Shown here: positions 1 through 11,758 of the stretch, piece after piece | How the letters are laid out: every line of letters starts with the position of its first letter | Numbering within the stretch: the first letter of the stretch is position 1 | Assembly (NCBI GenBank): GCA_002171475.2 | Contig: NHEX02000023.1 | Location: forward strand, 1 to 34,702 | DNA: 34,702 nt | Reading direction: 5' to 3' | From: Flavobacteriales bacterium TMED96 | Lineage (GTDB): Bacteria > Bacteroidota > Bacteroidia > Flavobacteriales > Flavobacteriaceae | Notes under the pieces: model-generated | The model's database searches: none | What the model was told of the DNA's origin: nothing | The model's input: the letters and a program-made list of their open reading frames with translations, nothing else | Made by a program: the position numbers and the translations under genes

Positions 1-29
1 AAAATATTTAAAAATTTTAAAAAAAACAT

Positions 30-58
30 TTGGAGTTTAGTAAGAATACTTATATTTG
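30..58 (+). promoter_or_regulatory. Bacteroidota-type promoter: TTG (30-32), 18-bp spacer, TATATTTG (51-58)
   Basis: Matches the TTG-N17..19-TAnnTTTG consensus of the Bacteroidetes primary sigma factor; about 60 nt upstream of the lipoprotein ATG at 119. Confidence 0.75.
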
Positions 59-118
59 CACTCATATGTTAATCATAAAAATTTAAAAAAAGCATTATTA
101 ACTAATTATTTATCTAAA

Positions 119-2299
119 ATGAAAAAAGGTTTATTAAGTCTTTTGGCGGTTGCACTAACGGTTGTTGGCTGTCAAAACTATGATGATCAGTTCGACGAAC
201 TGTCTGATCAAATTACTGCACTTTCGGCGACTGTTCAAGGTTTATCGACTGTGTCAGATCAAATTACTGCGTTAACAGCTACTGTTAATGGTTTAGCTAC
301 CGCTGCATCCGTTTCTGGATTGCAAGGTGATATTACAACTATAAAAGCTGCGGTCGATGCACTTACATCTGATTTGGCTGATGTTGCCACTGCTGCTGAT
401 TTAGGTGTCATTTCTTCCACACTTGCTGATGTAAAGGCTGATGTAAAAGAATTATTAGCTGCAAATGCAGTTATTAACCAAAATATAACTATTAACAATG
501 TTGCTACTTTAGAATACGTTGAGTCACTTATAAGTACAGAAGCTGATGCTCCAAATGTTATTGTTAATGGAGAAATCAATGTTAGTGTTGATGAATCGGA
601 TTTTGCAACAGCTGCTCTTCTTGCAAGAGTTGATGCGGTTACAAATAAATTTGCTACATCTTTAAAAACAGTGACGATTTCTAACACTTACTCACCAACT
701 GGACATGTGTTGTCTTTTGACGCATTAGCTTTCGTTGATAATGACCTTGTTATTGATGGTGCAACTGATCTTGTTGATGGCGACGCATCTAATGATGTAT
801 TAAGGACTGTAACAGGTGATTTGACAGTATCAAATATTAAAGGTGATATTGATTTAAGTCTTCTTACATCTGCAGACGATATTTCATTACCAACTGGAGT
901 TGGTGTCACTGCACTAAAAATGGGATCTGTTACTGCAGCTTCTCTTTCATCTGCAGGTTCTGCAAAGGGAGAATTAAATCTTGTTAGTGCTACAATAGTT
1001 GACGGAGGAAAGTCAAAAGTATCAACAATAGTTGCAAATTATGCAACTGATATTGATATTACTTCTGCGGCAACATTGACTGTAAACGCTGCTAGAGCTG
1101 CCACAATTGATATTGAAGGTACAAGTTTAACTGGTGATTTAAGCATAACTGCTTCATCTACAACGATTGTTCACCTTGATAAAGTAACATCTGTTAATGG
1201 TACTATTACTACAGGTTCTTTAGCTCAGCTTCACTTACCAAAACTTAGCTCAACAGGTACTATGACATCTGGCGCTGCAGTGATGGATTTGAGTGCACTT
1301 GCTACTCAAAAAGCTACAGGAGGTGTTATTACATTAAATAAAATAACAAACTTTAATGCACCTAAATTGGATGTTTCTGATGTTGTTTCTGTTACTGCTG
1401 CAACTGATATAACTTTCAAAGATTATAGCGGTGGATTTAATTCTTTTGGCACAACCGTATTTTCAGTAGCTGCTAAAAATTTAACAATTTCTGCCCTTGC
1501 TGCTACTAATAGCGTCACATTTGCTAAGACTGCATCAGTTATGCCCGCTCTTGTTAACATTAACATAACAGGTGTTGCTGCAACTGCAGGACCATTTATA
1601 AATACTCAAACAAATGCTGTTTCTATAACATCAGCAATATTAACTGATCTTACCATTGGTGGTACAGTTGACAATGTATCTTTTCATGATGCTGCTAAGT
1701 TAGCTAATCTAACAACCTCCGGTTTCATTAGACATTTTGATGTAAGAGACGCTGCGGTGATTACTTCTGCTGATATAGGTCATGACCACATTGAAGGTTC
1801 TGATGCTGCTTTCTTCAGATTTTCTAACGCAGCTAAGTTAACATCAATTGCTCCTACAGCTTTAGATGAGGTTGGACACATGGTTCTTACTGATTTACCT
1901 AAAATGACGAGCTTGAACTTGGGCAGTATGGTTACATTACCAATACTCGGTACTTACACGCTTACTATAAGTAATACTGGTTTGTCAGGTTCATACGGTA
2001 TTGCATCTGAAGCTACTACAACTACACAAGCTTACACTGATAAGATTTATTCTGATGACTTAATGACTTTAAAGCCATTAATGACATTAGCTACTGCATC
2101 CTCAGCTGTTACTTATGTATTTGAGGGAGACGTTATTACGAGTGTTACTACAAGAACATTTGATGCGGACGGTGTTCCTTCTGCTAGTTCGTTAGACACT
2201 AATACTTTAGATTCGCGACTACAAGGACTAGGTAATACTGCTTCAGCAATTACAACACCAGTATCAAATCTTGACTTTGCTCATGTTGCTGCTGAATAA
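119..2299 (+). CDS. Large surface lipoprotein: N-terminal coiled coil then repetitive beta-rich region
   Basis: ORF 56..2299; the ATG at 119 gives MKKGLLSLLAVALTVVGC, a signal peptide with lipobox Cys, then heptad-like DQITALSATVQGL repeats and many short T/S/A/V/D-rich strands. Confidence 0.85.
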   Translation: MKKGLLSLLAVALTVVGCQNYDDQFDELSDQITALSATVQGLSTVSDQITALTATVNGLATAASVSGLQGDITTIKAAVDALTSDLADVATAADLGVISSTLADVKADVKELLAANAVINQNITINNVATLEYVESLISTEADAPNVIVNGEINVSVDESDFATAALLARVDAVTNKFATSLKTVTISNTYSPTGHVLSFDALAFVDNDLVIDGATDLVDGDASNDVLRTVTGDLTVSNIKGDIDLSLLTSADDISLPTGVGVTALKMGSVTAASLSSAGSAKGELNLVSATIVDGGKSKVSTIVANYATDIDITSAATLTVNAARAATIDIEGTSLTGDLSITASSTTIVHLDKVTSVNGTITTGSLAQLHLPKLSSTGTMTSGAAVMDLSALATQKATGGVITLNKITNFNAPKLDVSDVVSVTAATDITFKDYSGGFNSFGTTVFSVAAKNLTISALAATNSVTFAKTASVMPALVNINITGVAATAGPFINTQTNAVSITSAILTDLTIGGTVDNVSFHDAAKLANLTTSGFIRHFDVRDAAVITSADIGHDHIEGSDAAFFRFSNAAKLTSIAPTALDEVGHMVLTDLPKMTSLNLGSMVTLPILGTYTLTISNTGLSGSYGIASEATTTTQAYTDKIYSDDLMTLKPLMTLATASSAVTYVFEGDVITSVTTRTFDADGVPSASSLDTNTLDSRLQGLGNTASAITTPVSNLDFAHVAAE

Positions 2300-2324
2300 T
2301 TTAGATAACTAATTGTATAAAAAA

Positions 2325-2349
2325 CCCTCGCAAGTGCGAGGGTTTTTTT
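2325..2349 (+). terminator. Rho-independent terminator
   Basis: Perfect 8-bp stem CCCTCGCA-AG-TGCGAGGG followed by T7, preceded by an A run (may act bidirectionally). Confidence 0.93.
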
Positions 2350-2390
2350 ATATTTTTAACTCAAGTATTTTTAATATAAGATTAGTGAGT

Positions 2391-4727
2391 ATGACAAGCC
2401 TGAAAAGTACTGATATACCAAAATATGTTCTAGTAATTTTATATCTGTTGACAGGATCTTTACCAAATTTTGGAGCCATCGACATATTAGCACCCCAATG
2501 GATATATTTTGGTAGCATAAATATTTTGTCATGTTCGTATATTTTATTTTTTTCTTCTTCTATAAACAATACTTCATTATCAAAATTATTTACTACTTCT
2601 TATATTTATTTCTACCTATTTTACCTTGTATGGAACATATTTTCATATTTCTATGCCGTCAACCCTGTAGAGACCTTAATAAATCTTCCTAGGTTGACTA
2701 ATACTTTTTTTGCAATTTTCTTTTGTTACTTATTTATATCCAATATTTCAAATGGAGTTTATTTTATATCTAATATATTTTTTTTATTTCTCCTTGCTGA
2801 AATGATATCTTATTACTATGATCTATCCGAAGTTTATCCAAAAGAGGGACTAAGAGTTATTGCTATCAAGGGTTTTGCCGGTAATAAAAATATCACGGCA
2901 GCCTCAATAGCTTTTAAAATTCCTTTTGCTATATTTCTTTATTTCAATTCAAAAAAAATTATATTTAAAGTCATAGTATTTATTACTCTGGTGGCAGGGA
3001 TACTTGCAATTTCACTCATAGAGGCTAGAGCAGCTATCCTTAGTACTATTATAGTTTTAATATTATTGATTTCATACTTTGTATATAAATTAATTTTTGA
3101 AAAATTAGATTTTAAGTTTTTTTCTACTAGCATTTTAAAGACGGTCTCACCCTATGTATTAGCCTTTTTGATAAATTTATTTGCAACGAATTTTGCCAAT
3201 GATAAATATAGAAAGGTCACTATAGCTGACACAATTGGTAAAATTTCCTTTACAGAGCAGTCTTCAAACGGAAGATTTAATTATTGGGGGGATGCATTCC
3301 GTTATATAAAGGAGAATCCCATATTTGCCTCAGGACTTGGCAATTGGAAAATAGAGTCAATAGACAAAGGTAAAGAGCACATTAGTGGATATACTGTACC
3401 TTACCATGCGCATAATGATTTTATTCACGTTTTTGCTGAGACTGGAATACTAGGCGGACTATCATACTTGGCTCTTTTTATATTAATATCATTTTATTTA
3501 TTTAAAATTGTCAAAAGAGGATATGATTTAGGTGAAGTTAAGATGAAAGATTTTATTTTAGTTTTGCCGTTAATTGTTTACGGAATCGATGCAACATTAA
3601 ATTTTCCAGTTGCTAGACCTTTAATGCAGTCTTCTTTAGCCATTTATTTAGGATTGGTATTGGCCATTTATCTAAATAAAGAATCTAACATAGATATTAA
3701 AAAGTGGAGAAATTTATCTAAGATTATTTTTTTAATTTCATTTCTATTACTGATTCCAGGTTTAATAATACACATTATATCTTATAAATCTTTAACTCAA
3801 CAGGGTAGATTATTATTTGAGTTTAACAATGCTAAATACACATATACTAGAGAAGAACTGGATAAAATATCACACGATTTTCCAAATTTAACTGAAACAG
3901 CCATGCCTATTAAAGCAATGAAAGCACGATATTATTATCTTTCTGGAAATAAAAAGGAAGCACACGAAATGGCATTGGCAGGGATTAAGGATAACCCAAA
4001 AATTCATTTTGGAAGTAATTTAAAGGCAACTTTCTTTCTCCAGGAAAATAATATTGATAGTTCATATTTTTATGCTAAGAAAGCTTTTGATGGACTACCT
4101 AACAACATGCCCCATTACGATATGTATATGAGAACACTAGCATTCAGAAGAGACGCTCAGGAGATAAATCAAGCGTTTGAAAGAGTAAGAAAAATGGCTG
4201 GAGACACAAAATCAATATGGACTATATATTTAAGAACGCTCGCACTCACAAGAAGTGTTGGAGACCCCTTTTCTATGGCTAAATCCCAAGAGGCTTTTAA
4301 TTTATATCCAAACGATGAAAATGTTTTTCAACTTTATAGAATTTTGACTTATGGACAAAATAGAATTAATGAAGCTGACGAATTTTCAAGTGAAGCAAAA
4401 AAATTATTTGACAAAGGTGAATTTCTCAAAGCTGGGGCATTGTACGAAAAAGCTTATGATAAAGATCCTTTAAGGTATTCCATAGCCTTGAACGCCGCAT
4501 TTAGTTTTTATAATTCCAAAGATTACAATAACGCTTTAAAATATTTTACTTTATCAACTCAATCAAAAAAGACTGAAGTATCTGAAAAGGCCCAAAGGTA
4601 CAAGGCATTAACTTTAATTTCCCTTAGAGATAATAAAAGGGCATGCGCAGAATTTATTAAATTATTGAATCTATATCCAAAGCGAATGTATCAACAAGAA
4701 TTTAATAAATATTGTAGACGTAATTAA
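2391..4727 (+). CDS. O-antigen ligase/polymerase-like (Wzy/WaaL family) membrane protein with C-terminal TPR-like region
   Basis: Multiple TM segments; periplasmic loop with SNGRFNYWGDAFRYIKENPIFASGLGNWK...PYHAHNDFIHVFAETGILGGLSYL typical of the family; C-terminal tandem helical repeats. The ORF-track start at 2313 lies before the terminator; ATG 2391 preferred. Confidence 0.85.
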   Translation: MTSLKSTDIPKYVLVILYLLTGSLPNFGAIDILAPQWIYFGSINILSCSYILFFSSSINNTSLSKLFTTSYIYFYLFYLVWNIFSYFYAVNPVETLINLPRLTNTFFAIFFCYLFISNISNGVYFISNIFFLFLLAEMISYYYDLSEVYPKEGLRVIAIKGFAGNKNITAASIAFKIPFAIFLYFNSKKIIFKVIVFITLVAGILAISLIEARAAILSTIIVLILLISYFVYKLIFEKLDFKFFSTSILKTVSPYVLAFLINLFATNFANDKYRKVTIADTIGKISFTEQSSNGRFNYWGDAFRYIKENPIFASGLGNWKIESIDKGKEHISGYTVPYHAHNDFIHVFAETGILGGLSYLALFILISFYLFKIVKRGYDLGEVKMKDFILVLPLIVYGIDATLNFPVARPLMQSSLAIYLGLVLAIYLNKESNIDIKKWRNLSKIIFLISFLLLIPGLIIHIISYKSLTQQGRLLFEFNNAKYTYTREELDKISHDFPNLTETAMPIKAMKARYYYLSGNKKEAHEMALAGIKDNPKIHFGSNLKATFFLQENNIDSSYFYAKKAFDGLPNNMPHYDMYMRTLAFRRDAQEINQAFERVRKMAGDTKSIWTIYLRTLALTRSVGDPFSMAKSQEAFNLYPNDENVFQLYRILTYGQNRINEADEFSSEAKKLFDKGEFLKAGALYEKAYDKDPLRYSIALNAAFSFYNSKDYNNALKYFTLSTQSKKTEVSEKAQRYKALTLISLRDNKRACAEFIKLLNLYPKRMYQQEFNKYCRRN

Positions 4728-4730
4728 ATT

Positions 4731-6129
4731 ATGAAAATTAGTCAAGTTTGTTGTATAGGAGCTGGATATGTTGGAGGCCCCACAATGGCTGTTATAGCCC
4801 ACGAATGCCCAGATATATTTGTTTATGTAGTGGATGATGATAAAGAAAAAATAAAAGCCTGGAACAGTCAAAATTTAAATGATTTACCAATTTATGAACC
4901 AGGATTAAAAAAAATTATAAAAAAAACAAGAAATAAAAATCTAATTTTTTCTACTGATACTGATAAGGCAATTCTTGATTCTCAAATTATATTTCTAGCC
5001 GTTAATACACCTACTAAACTAAAGGGACAAGGAAAGGGTTTCGCTGCCGATCTAACAAATATTGAGAACTGTGCCAAAAGAATAGCAAGGATTTCAAAAT
5101 CCAATAAAATTGTAGTCGAAAAATCGACTTTACCTGTTAGGACTGCAGAAAAAATAAAAGAAGTTTTAAAATCGAAAAATAAAAAAATAAAATTTGAAGT
5201 TCTATCAAATCCTGAGTTTCTTGCTGAGGGAACCGCTATTGAAGACCTGTACAAGTCAGATAGAGTTTTAATTGGTGGAGAAAATAGTCCATCTGGGAAA
5301 GAAGCAATAGAAAAGTTAGTAAATATTTATAAAAGATGGATACCGGAAAAAAAAATATTGAGAACAAATGTGTGGTCATCTGAGCTTTCAAAATTAGCTT
5401 CCAATGCTATGTTAGCTCAGCGTATATCTTCTATAAATAGTTTGTCTGCATTGTGTGAACAAACAGGTGCTTCTATTAGTGAATTGTCTAAAGCAGTTGG
5501 ACTGGATAAAAGGATTGGCTCTGAGTTTTTGAGTACTTCTGTAGGTTTTGGAGGAAGTTGTTTTCAAAAAGATATTCTAAATTTAGTTTATCTATGTAAA
5601 GTCTATGGGCTAAAAGAAGTTGCAGAGTTTTGGCATCAAGTTGTTAAAATTAATGACTATCAAAAAAAAAGATTTACAAAACAGATTTTAAAAACGTTTG
5701 GAAACTCTGTAGTGGGAATTGAAATATTAATTTTGGGATGGGCTTACAAAAAAAACACGAATGATAGTAGAGAGTCTGCCTCTATTTATGTCTCAACAGA
5801 TTTATTAGAAAAAGGAGCAATTCTTAGTATTTATGACCCAATGGTAAAAAAAGAAAGGATAAAATTGGATTTGAAGATGGTTCTTGAGAAAAGAAAAAAT
5901 GATAAACCCCAAGTAAAAAAAAATACTCAATAATGTTCACATAGTAAAAAAACTAAATGATAAGCAACTCAAATGTAAATGTATACTTATACTAACTGAA
6001 TGGGACGAGTTCAAAGAAATTAATTGGGATAAATTACTTATGAATGATAAAAAATACCCTATAGTTTTTGATGGTAGAAATATTATAAGAAAAAAGTACC
6101 TTAGAAAAATATATTCTATAGGTGAATAA
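4731..6129 (+). CDS. ugd: UDP-glucose 6-dehydrogenase (eukaryote-like UGDH subfamily), interrupted by a +1 frameshift at an A9 tract
   Basis: GAGYVGGPTMAVIA, VNTPTK..GKGFAADLTNIE, VEKSTLPVRTAEKI, GFGGSCFQKDILNLVYLC. The C-terminus ILTEWDEFKEINWDKLL..PIVFDGRNII..IYSIGE* continues in another frame (5923-6129). Confidence 0.9.
5915..5923 (+). repeat. A9 mononucleotide tract at the ugd frameshift
   Basis: GT-AAAAAAAAA-TACTC; 8 A's would fuse the two ugd frames. Confidence 0.95.
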
Positions 6130-6145
6130 AAAGTAAAAAAAGTAC

Positions 6146-6173
6146 TTGTTTTTAATTTTTTTATATATCTTTG
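6146..6173 (+). promoter_or_regulatory. Bacteroidota-type promoter: TTG (6146-6148), 17-bp spacer, TATCTTTG (6166-6173)
   Basis: Consensus match immediately upstream of the GTG-start regulator at 6196. Confidence 0.7.
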
Positions 6174-6195
6174 TTTCAGATAATAATAATTAATA

Positions 6196-7714
<1,519 letters not shown>

Positions 7715-7715
7715 A

Positions 7716-9782
7716 GTGAAAACAATTTTATTTACTGGAGGTTCAAGTCTTTTAGCCCAAAGTTGGATTAGGCAAGAAAAGCCTGAATTTAGTTATGTTT
7801 TAGGTTTGCATGAGAGGAAGCTACATCAAAATAAATTTAAAACGGTTGTCCTTAAATATGATTCTGTCGAAAAAATAAAAGACAAGATAAAAAAAACTAA
7901 TGCGGATGTCGTTGTCAATTGTATTGGTTTAACAAATGTAGAGGATTGCGAAAAAAGCCCTAAAAAAGCAAAAAAAGTAAATGTTGAAATTTCAAAAAAA
8001 ATTGCCTCTGCTTGCTTTATGGCAAAAGTGAAGTTAGTTCAAATCTCAACCGATCATCTTTTTGACGGAAAAAGTTCTTTCTACAGCGAATCAAGTTTCT
8101 GTAATCCCCTAAACAATTACGGTTTCACAAAGGCAGAATGTGAAAAAGTTGTATCTGAAACGAATCCAGAAGCGTTAATTATTCGAACTAATTTTTTTGG
8201 TGTAGGACCAAGTTATAAGCTATCTTTTTCAGATAAAATTCTTAAAAATTTAGAAGCAGGAAAAGTATGTGATTTATTCGATGACGTTTACTATACTCCT
8301 GTTTCAGTTTCCACATTGAGCAAAATTATAATTGCTCTTATAAAAAATAAAGCCAAAGGAATATATAATGTAAGTTCGAATGAAAGATTAACTAAATATC
8401 AATTTGGGATATTGATAGCAAAAACATACGGATATTCAACAAACTTAGTAAAACCGATTAGTATTGATCAAGTACCTAATTTATCGAAACGGCCCAAGGA
8501 CATGAGTCTTAGTAATCATAAATTAAGTAGTTATTTACAATCATATGTTCCTTCTATAAATGACCAAATTTCAGGCTTAAGATTAGAGGAATTTTCCAAC
8601 AAAAAACGTAACGTAATACCCTACGGCAGACAAGATATTTCAGATAAAGATATTAATGAAGTTATTAATGTTTTGAGATCAGATTTTGTCACACAAGGAC
8701 CAATAATTCAAAAGTTTGAAAAAAGAGTAGCAGACTACTGTAGAGTTAAATTTTCTTATGCTTGCAACAGTGCCACAAGCGCACTTCATATAGCCTGCTT
8801 ATCTCTGGGAGTAGGAAAAGGAGACCTGGTTTGGACAAGTCCAATTTCGTTTGTGGCTTCCTCTAATTGTGCGCTTTACTGTAATGCTGAGGTTGATTTT
8901 GTGGATATAGATGCAAAAACTTATAATATGTCTGCTATAGCCTTAGAAAAAAAACTGGTTATCGCAAAAAAAAGTAAAAAGTTGCCTAAAGTAGTTATAC
9001 CCGTTCATTTGTCTGGTCAAACTTGTGAAATGGACAAAATTCATGAGCTTTCAATAAAATACGGCTTTAAAATTATTGAAGACGCTTCACACTCAATTGG
9101 GGCCTCATATAAAGGTGAGCCTGTCGGAAATTGTAAATATAGTGACGTAACAGTATTTAGTTTTCATCCTGTAAAAATTATAACAACTTGTGAAGGGGGC
9201 ATGTGCTTAACAAATGACCCTAATATATCAAAGTTATTAGGGCGTTACCGAAGTCACGGTATTACTAGGCATGCTGCGGAAATGAGTAAGATTCCTGACG
9301 GAGCTTGGTATTATGAACAAATTAATTTAGGGTTAAATTATAGAATGAATGACGTACAGGCTTCTCTGGGACTTAGTCAAATGGATCGCTTGGATGAATT
9401 TATTGATAAGAGAAGATTAATAGCTAAGCGTTATGACGAATTATTAGAAAACACCATAGTTGAGATCCCTAAACAGCATAAAGATTCAAATTCATCTTTT
9501 CATTTATATATAATACGTTTGAAAAAAAATAAGTTTATAACACACAAACAGCTTTTTGATCAGTTTCGATCAGCTGGAGTTTTAGTGAATATACACTACA
9601 TTCCAATTTACCGCCAACCCTACTACAAATCATTAGGTTTTAGTAAAAAAGGATTTGATCAATCTGAGATGTACTATAAAGAAGCAATAAGTATTCCTAT
9701 TTTTCCAACTTTGACATCAGAAGAGCAGGACAAAGTAGTTTCAATAATTAAAGAACCTATGGGGTTTCAAAACTTATTTTAA
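7716..9782 (+). CDS. pseC: Fusion: RmlD-like NAD(P)-dependent sugar reductase (about aa 1-298) + PseC-like UDP-4-keto-sugar aminotransferase (about aa 300-688)
   Basis: N-term TGGSSLLAQSW, ISTDHLFDG, YGFTK (YxxxK). C-term begins IPYGRQDISDKDINEVINVLRSDFVTQGP with IEDASHSIGASYKGEPVG and PLP lysine motif FSFHPVKIITTCEGGM. No stop or start codon at the junction (about nt 8610). Confidence 0.88.
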   Translation: MKTILFTGGSSLLAQSWIRQEKPEFSYVLGLHERKLHQNKFKTVVLKYDSVEKIKDKIKKTNADVVVNCIGLTNVEDCEKSPKKAKKVNVEISKKIASACFMAKVKLVQISTDHLFDGKSSFYSESSFCNPLNNYGFTKAECEKVVSETNPEALIIRTNFFGVGPSYKLSFSDKILKNLEAGKVCDLFDDVYYTPVSVSTLSKIIIALIKNKAKGIYNVSSNERLTKYQFGILIAKTYGYSTNLVKPISIDQVPNLSKRPKDMSLSNHKLSSYLQSYVPSINDQISGLRLEEFSNKKRNVIPYGRQDISDKDINEVINVLRSDFVTQGPIIQKFEKRVADYCRVKFSYACNSATSALHIACLSLGVGKGDLVWTSPISFVASSNCALYCNAEVDFVDIDAKTYNMSAIALEKKLVIAKKSKKLPKVVIPVHLSGQTCEMDKIHELSIKYGFKIIEDASHSIGASYKGEPVGNCKYSDVTVFSFHPVKIITTCEGGMCLTNDPNISKLLGRYRSHGITRHAAEMSKIPDGAWYYEQINLGLNYRMNDVQASLGLSQMDRLDEFIDKRRLIAKRYDELLENTIVEIPKQHKDSNSSFHLYIIRLKKNKFITHKQLFDQFRSAGVLVNIHYIPIYRQPYYKSLGFSKKGFDQSEMYYKEAISIPIFPTLTSEEQDKVVSIIKEPMGFQNLF

Positions 9783-9797
9783 TAAAATATTGTTTAG

Positions 9798-10829
9798 ATG
9801 AAATTAGATCAAATTTTAAAGAACTTTTCAAATCATAAATTTAGTTTTATATCCAGAAAAAAATTTGATTGGGATGGGGTTTTTTCAATATGCAGCACCC
9901 CTGTAGTTTATTATAGTTCAAACTTTATCGATTTTCGAATGGAATATTTTGTTGGAAACAAAATTAAGTGTGATGATTTTTCTTTTGGAGTTCAATTAAA
10001 TGGAGAAATTATTTGTCTTTTACCTCTTTTATATTTTGAAAATAGAGACGAAAATGGTCTAAGCTTTTTAGATCGCTCGATTTATCCTCCTATTTTCTCA
10101 AAAAATATTTCAAAGAAAATTGAAAAGGAAATTTCAAATCTATTATTTGAAAAATTGAAAACACTTTTTAATCGATTAAAGTTAAGCAGTATGGAAATAT
10201 TTGATCATTTGTATCCATCTGATAATTTGAGTATTTGGCATAAAGTAGTTTTTAAACGTGCCAGTAATTGTTATGTTTTGCGAGAATCATTTGTTAAATT
10301 AAGCTTGGATTATTCTACTATCAGGTCGAATTACAGGAAAAGTTACAAATCACTAATTTCAAAGGGGAATGAACTTTTTGAGGCAATTAAGCTAGAAAAA
10401 AACCATAAATGTATTTGGGATGAATTTAAGGCTCTACATTTCAAATCAGCTGGAAGAAAAACTAGATCAGACAAAAGCTGGGAAATTCTATTTAACGGGC
10501 TAATATCAAAAAAGTATGATTTTTATTTTTGTGCGGACCATGATGGTGTTATGAAAGGAGGTTCTTTAATAATGAAATCTCCATTTGAGGCTTTTTACGC
10601 AATTGGCGCCTATGATAGGGATTTATTTCATTTACCCATTGGCCATTTTCTTCAAGATTTTATTATTAAAGATTTAATTAAAACGGATGTTCGTTGGTAT
10701 CGTCTGGGGAGGTACTTCAACAATTACGATTTTGATAAACCAACTGAAAAAGAAATGCAAATAGGTATATTTAAATCTGGTTTTTCTACTCATTTAATTC
10801 CCAACTATAGATTTACGAAATTTAAATAA
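9798..10829 (+). CDS. FemAB/GNAT-like acyltransferase
   Basis: RSNYRKSYKSLISKG, WDEFKALHFKSAGRKTRSDKSW, GGSLIMKSPFEAFYAIGAYDRDLFHLPIGHFLQDFIIKDLI pattern of FemAB-like proteins in glycan loci. Confidence 0.6.
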   Translation: MKLDQILKNFSNHKFSFISRKKFDWDGVFSICSTPVVYYSSNFIDFRMEYFVGNKIKCDDFSFGVQLNGEIICLLPLLYFENRDENGLSFLDRSIYPPIFSKNISKKIEKEISNLLFEKLKTLFNRLKLSSMEIFDHLYPSDNLSIWHKVVFKRASNCYVLRESFVKLSLDYSTIRSNYRKSYKSLISKGNELFEAIKLEKNHKCIWDEFKALHFKSAGRKTRSDKSWEILFNGLISKKYDFYFCADHDGVMKGGSLIMKSPFEAFYAIGAYDRDLFHLPIGHFLQDFIIKDLIKTDVRWYRLGRYFNNYDFDKPTEKEMQIGIFKSGFSTHLIPNYRFTKFK

Positions 10830-11758
10830 TGAAAGTAACAAGTTCCCATTTTTTATGGCCCAAGATGAAATTTAAACTCATTGATATTTTTGGATCAAAA
10901 ACAATTTCTAATTTAGAAAATGAACTTTATGAAATGTTTCCAAGTGGTCATCCAGTTATATGTTCTAGTGGAAGAGTAGCACTTTATATTGCCCTAAATG
11001 AACTAAAATTTGATAGGTCTAAAAACATTAATCTCTACCCATATGCAAGTCACTGTATTATAAATACAGTTGCCAGGTTGACAAATCCAATACCCTACAA
11101 GCCAACTGAAAAGATGAAAATTGTTTATCATCAATGGGGCATAAAGTTTAATTGCAACTATACTCCTTTGATTGAGGACAGTGTTGACAGTCTATATGAA
11201 AAAAAAACACCGCTGTTTGCAATGGGCTCTAAATTTGAAATATGGTCGCTGTCAAAAATATTAGGTACATCTTCAGGAGGAGTTTTATGGTGTAAAAATG
11301 AAAAAGATGCAATCTCTATCAGATCAAAAATCGAAAATAAAAGAGGAATTCTATTATCCTGGATGTTACGGTTACTAGGTTCTAGATATGCTTGTTTTTA
11401 TCCCTTCTGGGAGGGTACAGAAAAAGGATATAAAGGTATCTCAGTTTTTCAAGTCAATGAAATTTTAAGTCGAATTAGAGAATGGGACAGTCTAGTCAAA
11501 AACCGGAAAGAAAAAATTCGTAAATTCCTGAAATACAGCATATTAAAAGAAAAAGAATTAAATGGGCGTTTGCCTAGCTGCCTTCCTTTAAAAATCAAAA
11601 TAAATAACAATAAATTATATGAAATGGGTTTTTCTACTGGTGCCAGACATTTCCATCATAATTCTCAATTTGAAAAAGTTTTTCCGCTCCCTATCCATCA
11701 AGATGTAAATATCATATCTCTAAATAAGATCATAAATTTTTCAAAAAATGGACAATAA
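10829..11758 (+). CDS. Divergent, short DegT/DnrJ/EryC1-like PLP aminotransferase
   Basis: SSGRVALYIALNEL, PLIEDSVDSLY, FEIWSLSKILGTSSGGVLWC (candidate PLP lysine). Confidence 0.65.
   Translation: MKVTSSHFLWPKMKFKLIDIFGSKTISNLENELYEMFPSGHPVICSSGRVALYIALNELKFDRSKNINLYPYASHCIINTVARLTNPIPYKPTEKMKIVYHQWGIKFNCNYTPLIEDSVDSLYEKKTPLFAMGSKFEIWSLSKILGTSSGGVLWCKNEKDAISIRSKIENKRGILLSWMLRLLGSRYACFYPFWEGTEKGYKGISVFQVNEILSRIREWDSLVKNRKEKIRKFLKYSILKEKELNGRLPSCLPLKIKINNNKLYEMGFSTGARHFHHNSQFEKVFPLPIHQDVNIISLNKIINFSKNGQ

Noticed and set aside
259-909. Minus-strand ORFs 259..687 and 688..909 opposite the lipoprotein
   Set aside because: Shadow ORFs antisense to a well-supported repetitive CDS; no recognisable motifs
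2313-2390. Upstream extension of the Wzy/WaaL ORF (start 2313)
   Set aside because: Runs through the terminator hairpin; ATG 2391 is a better start
4671-5254. Minus-strand ORFs 4671..4871 and 4982..5254
   Set aside because: Antisense to ugd coding sequence; low-complexity, no family motifs
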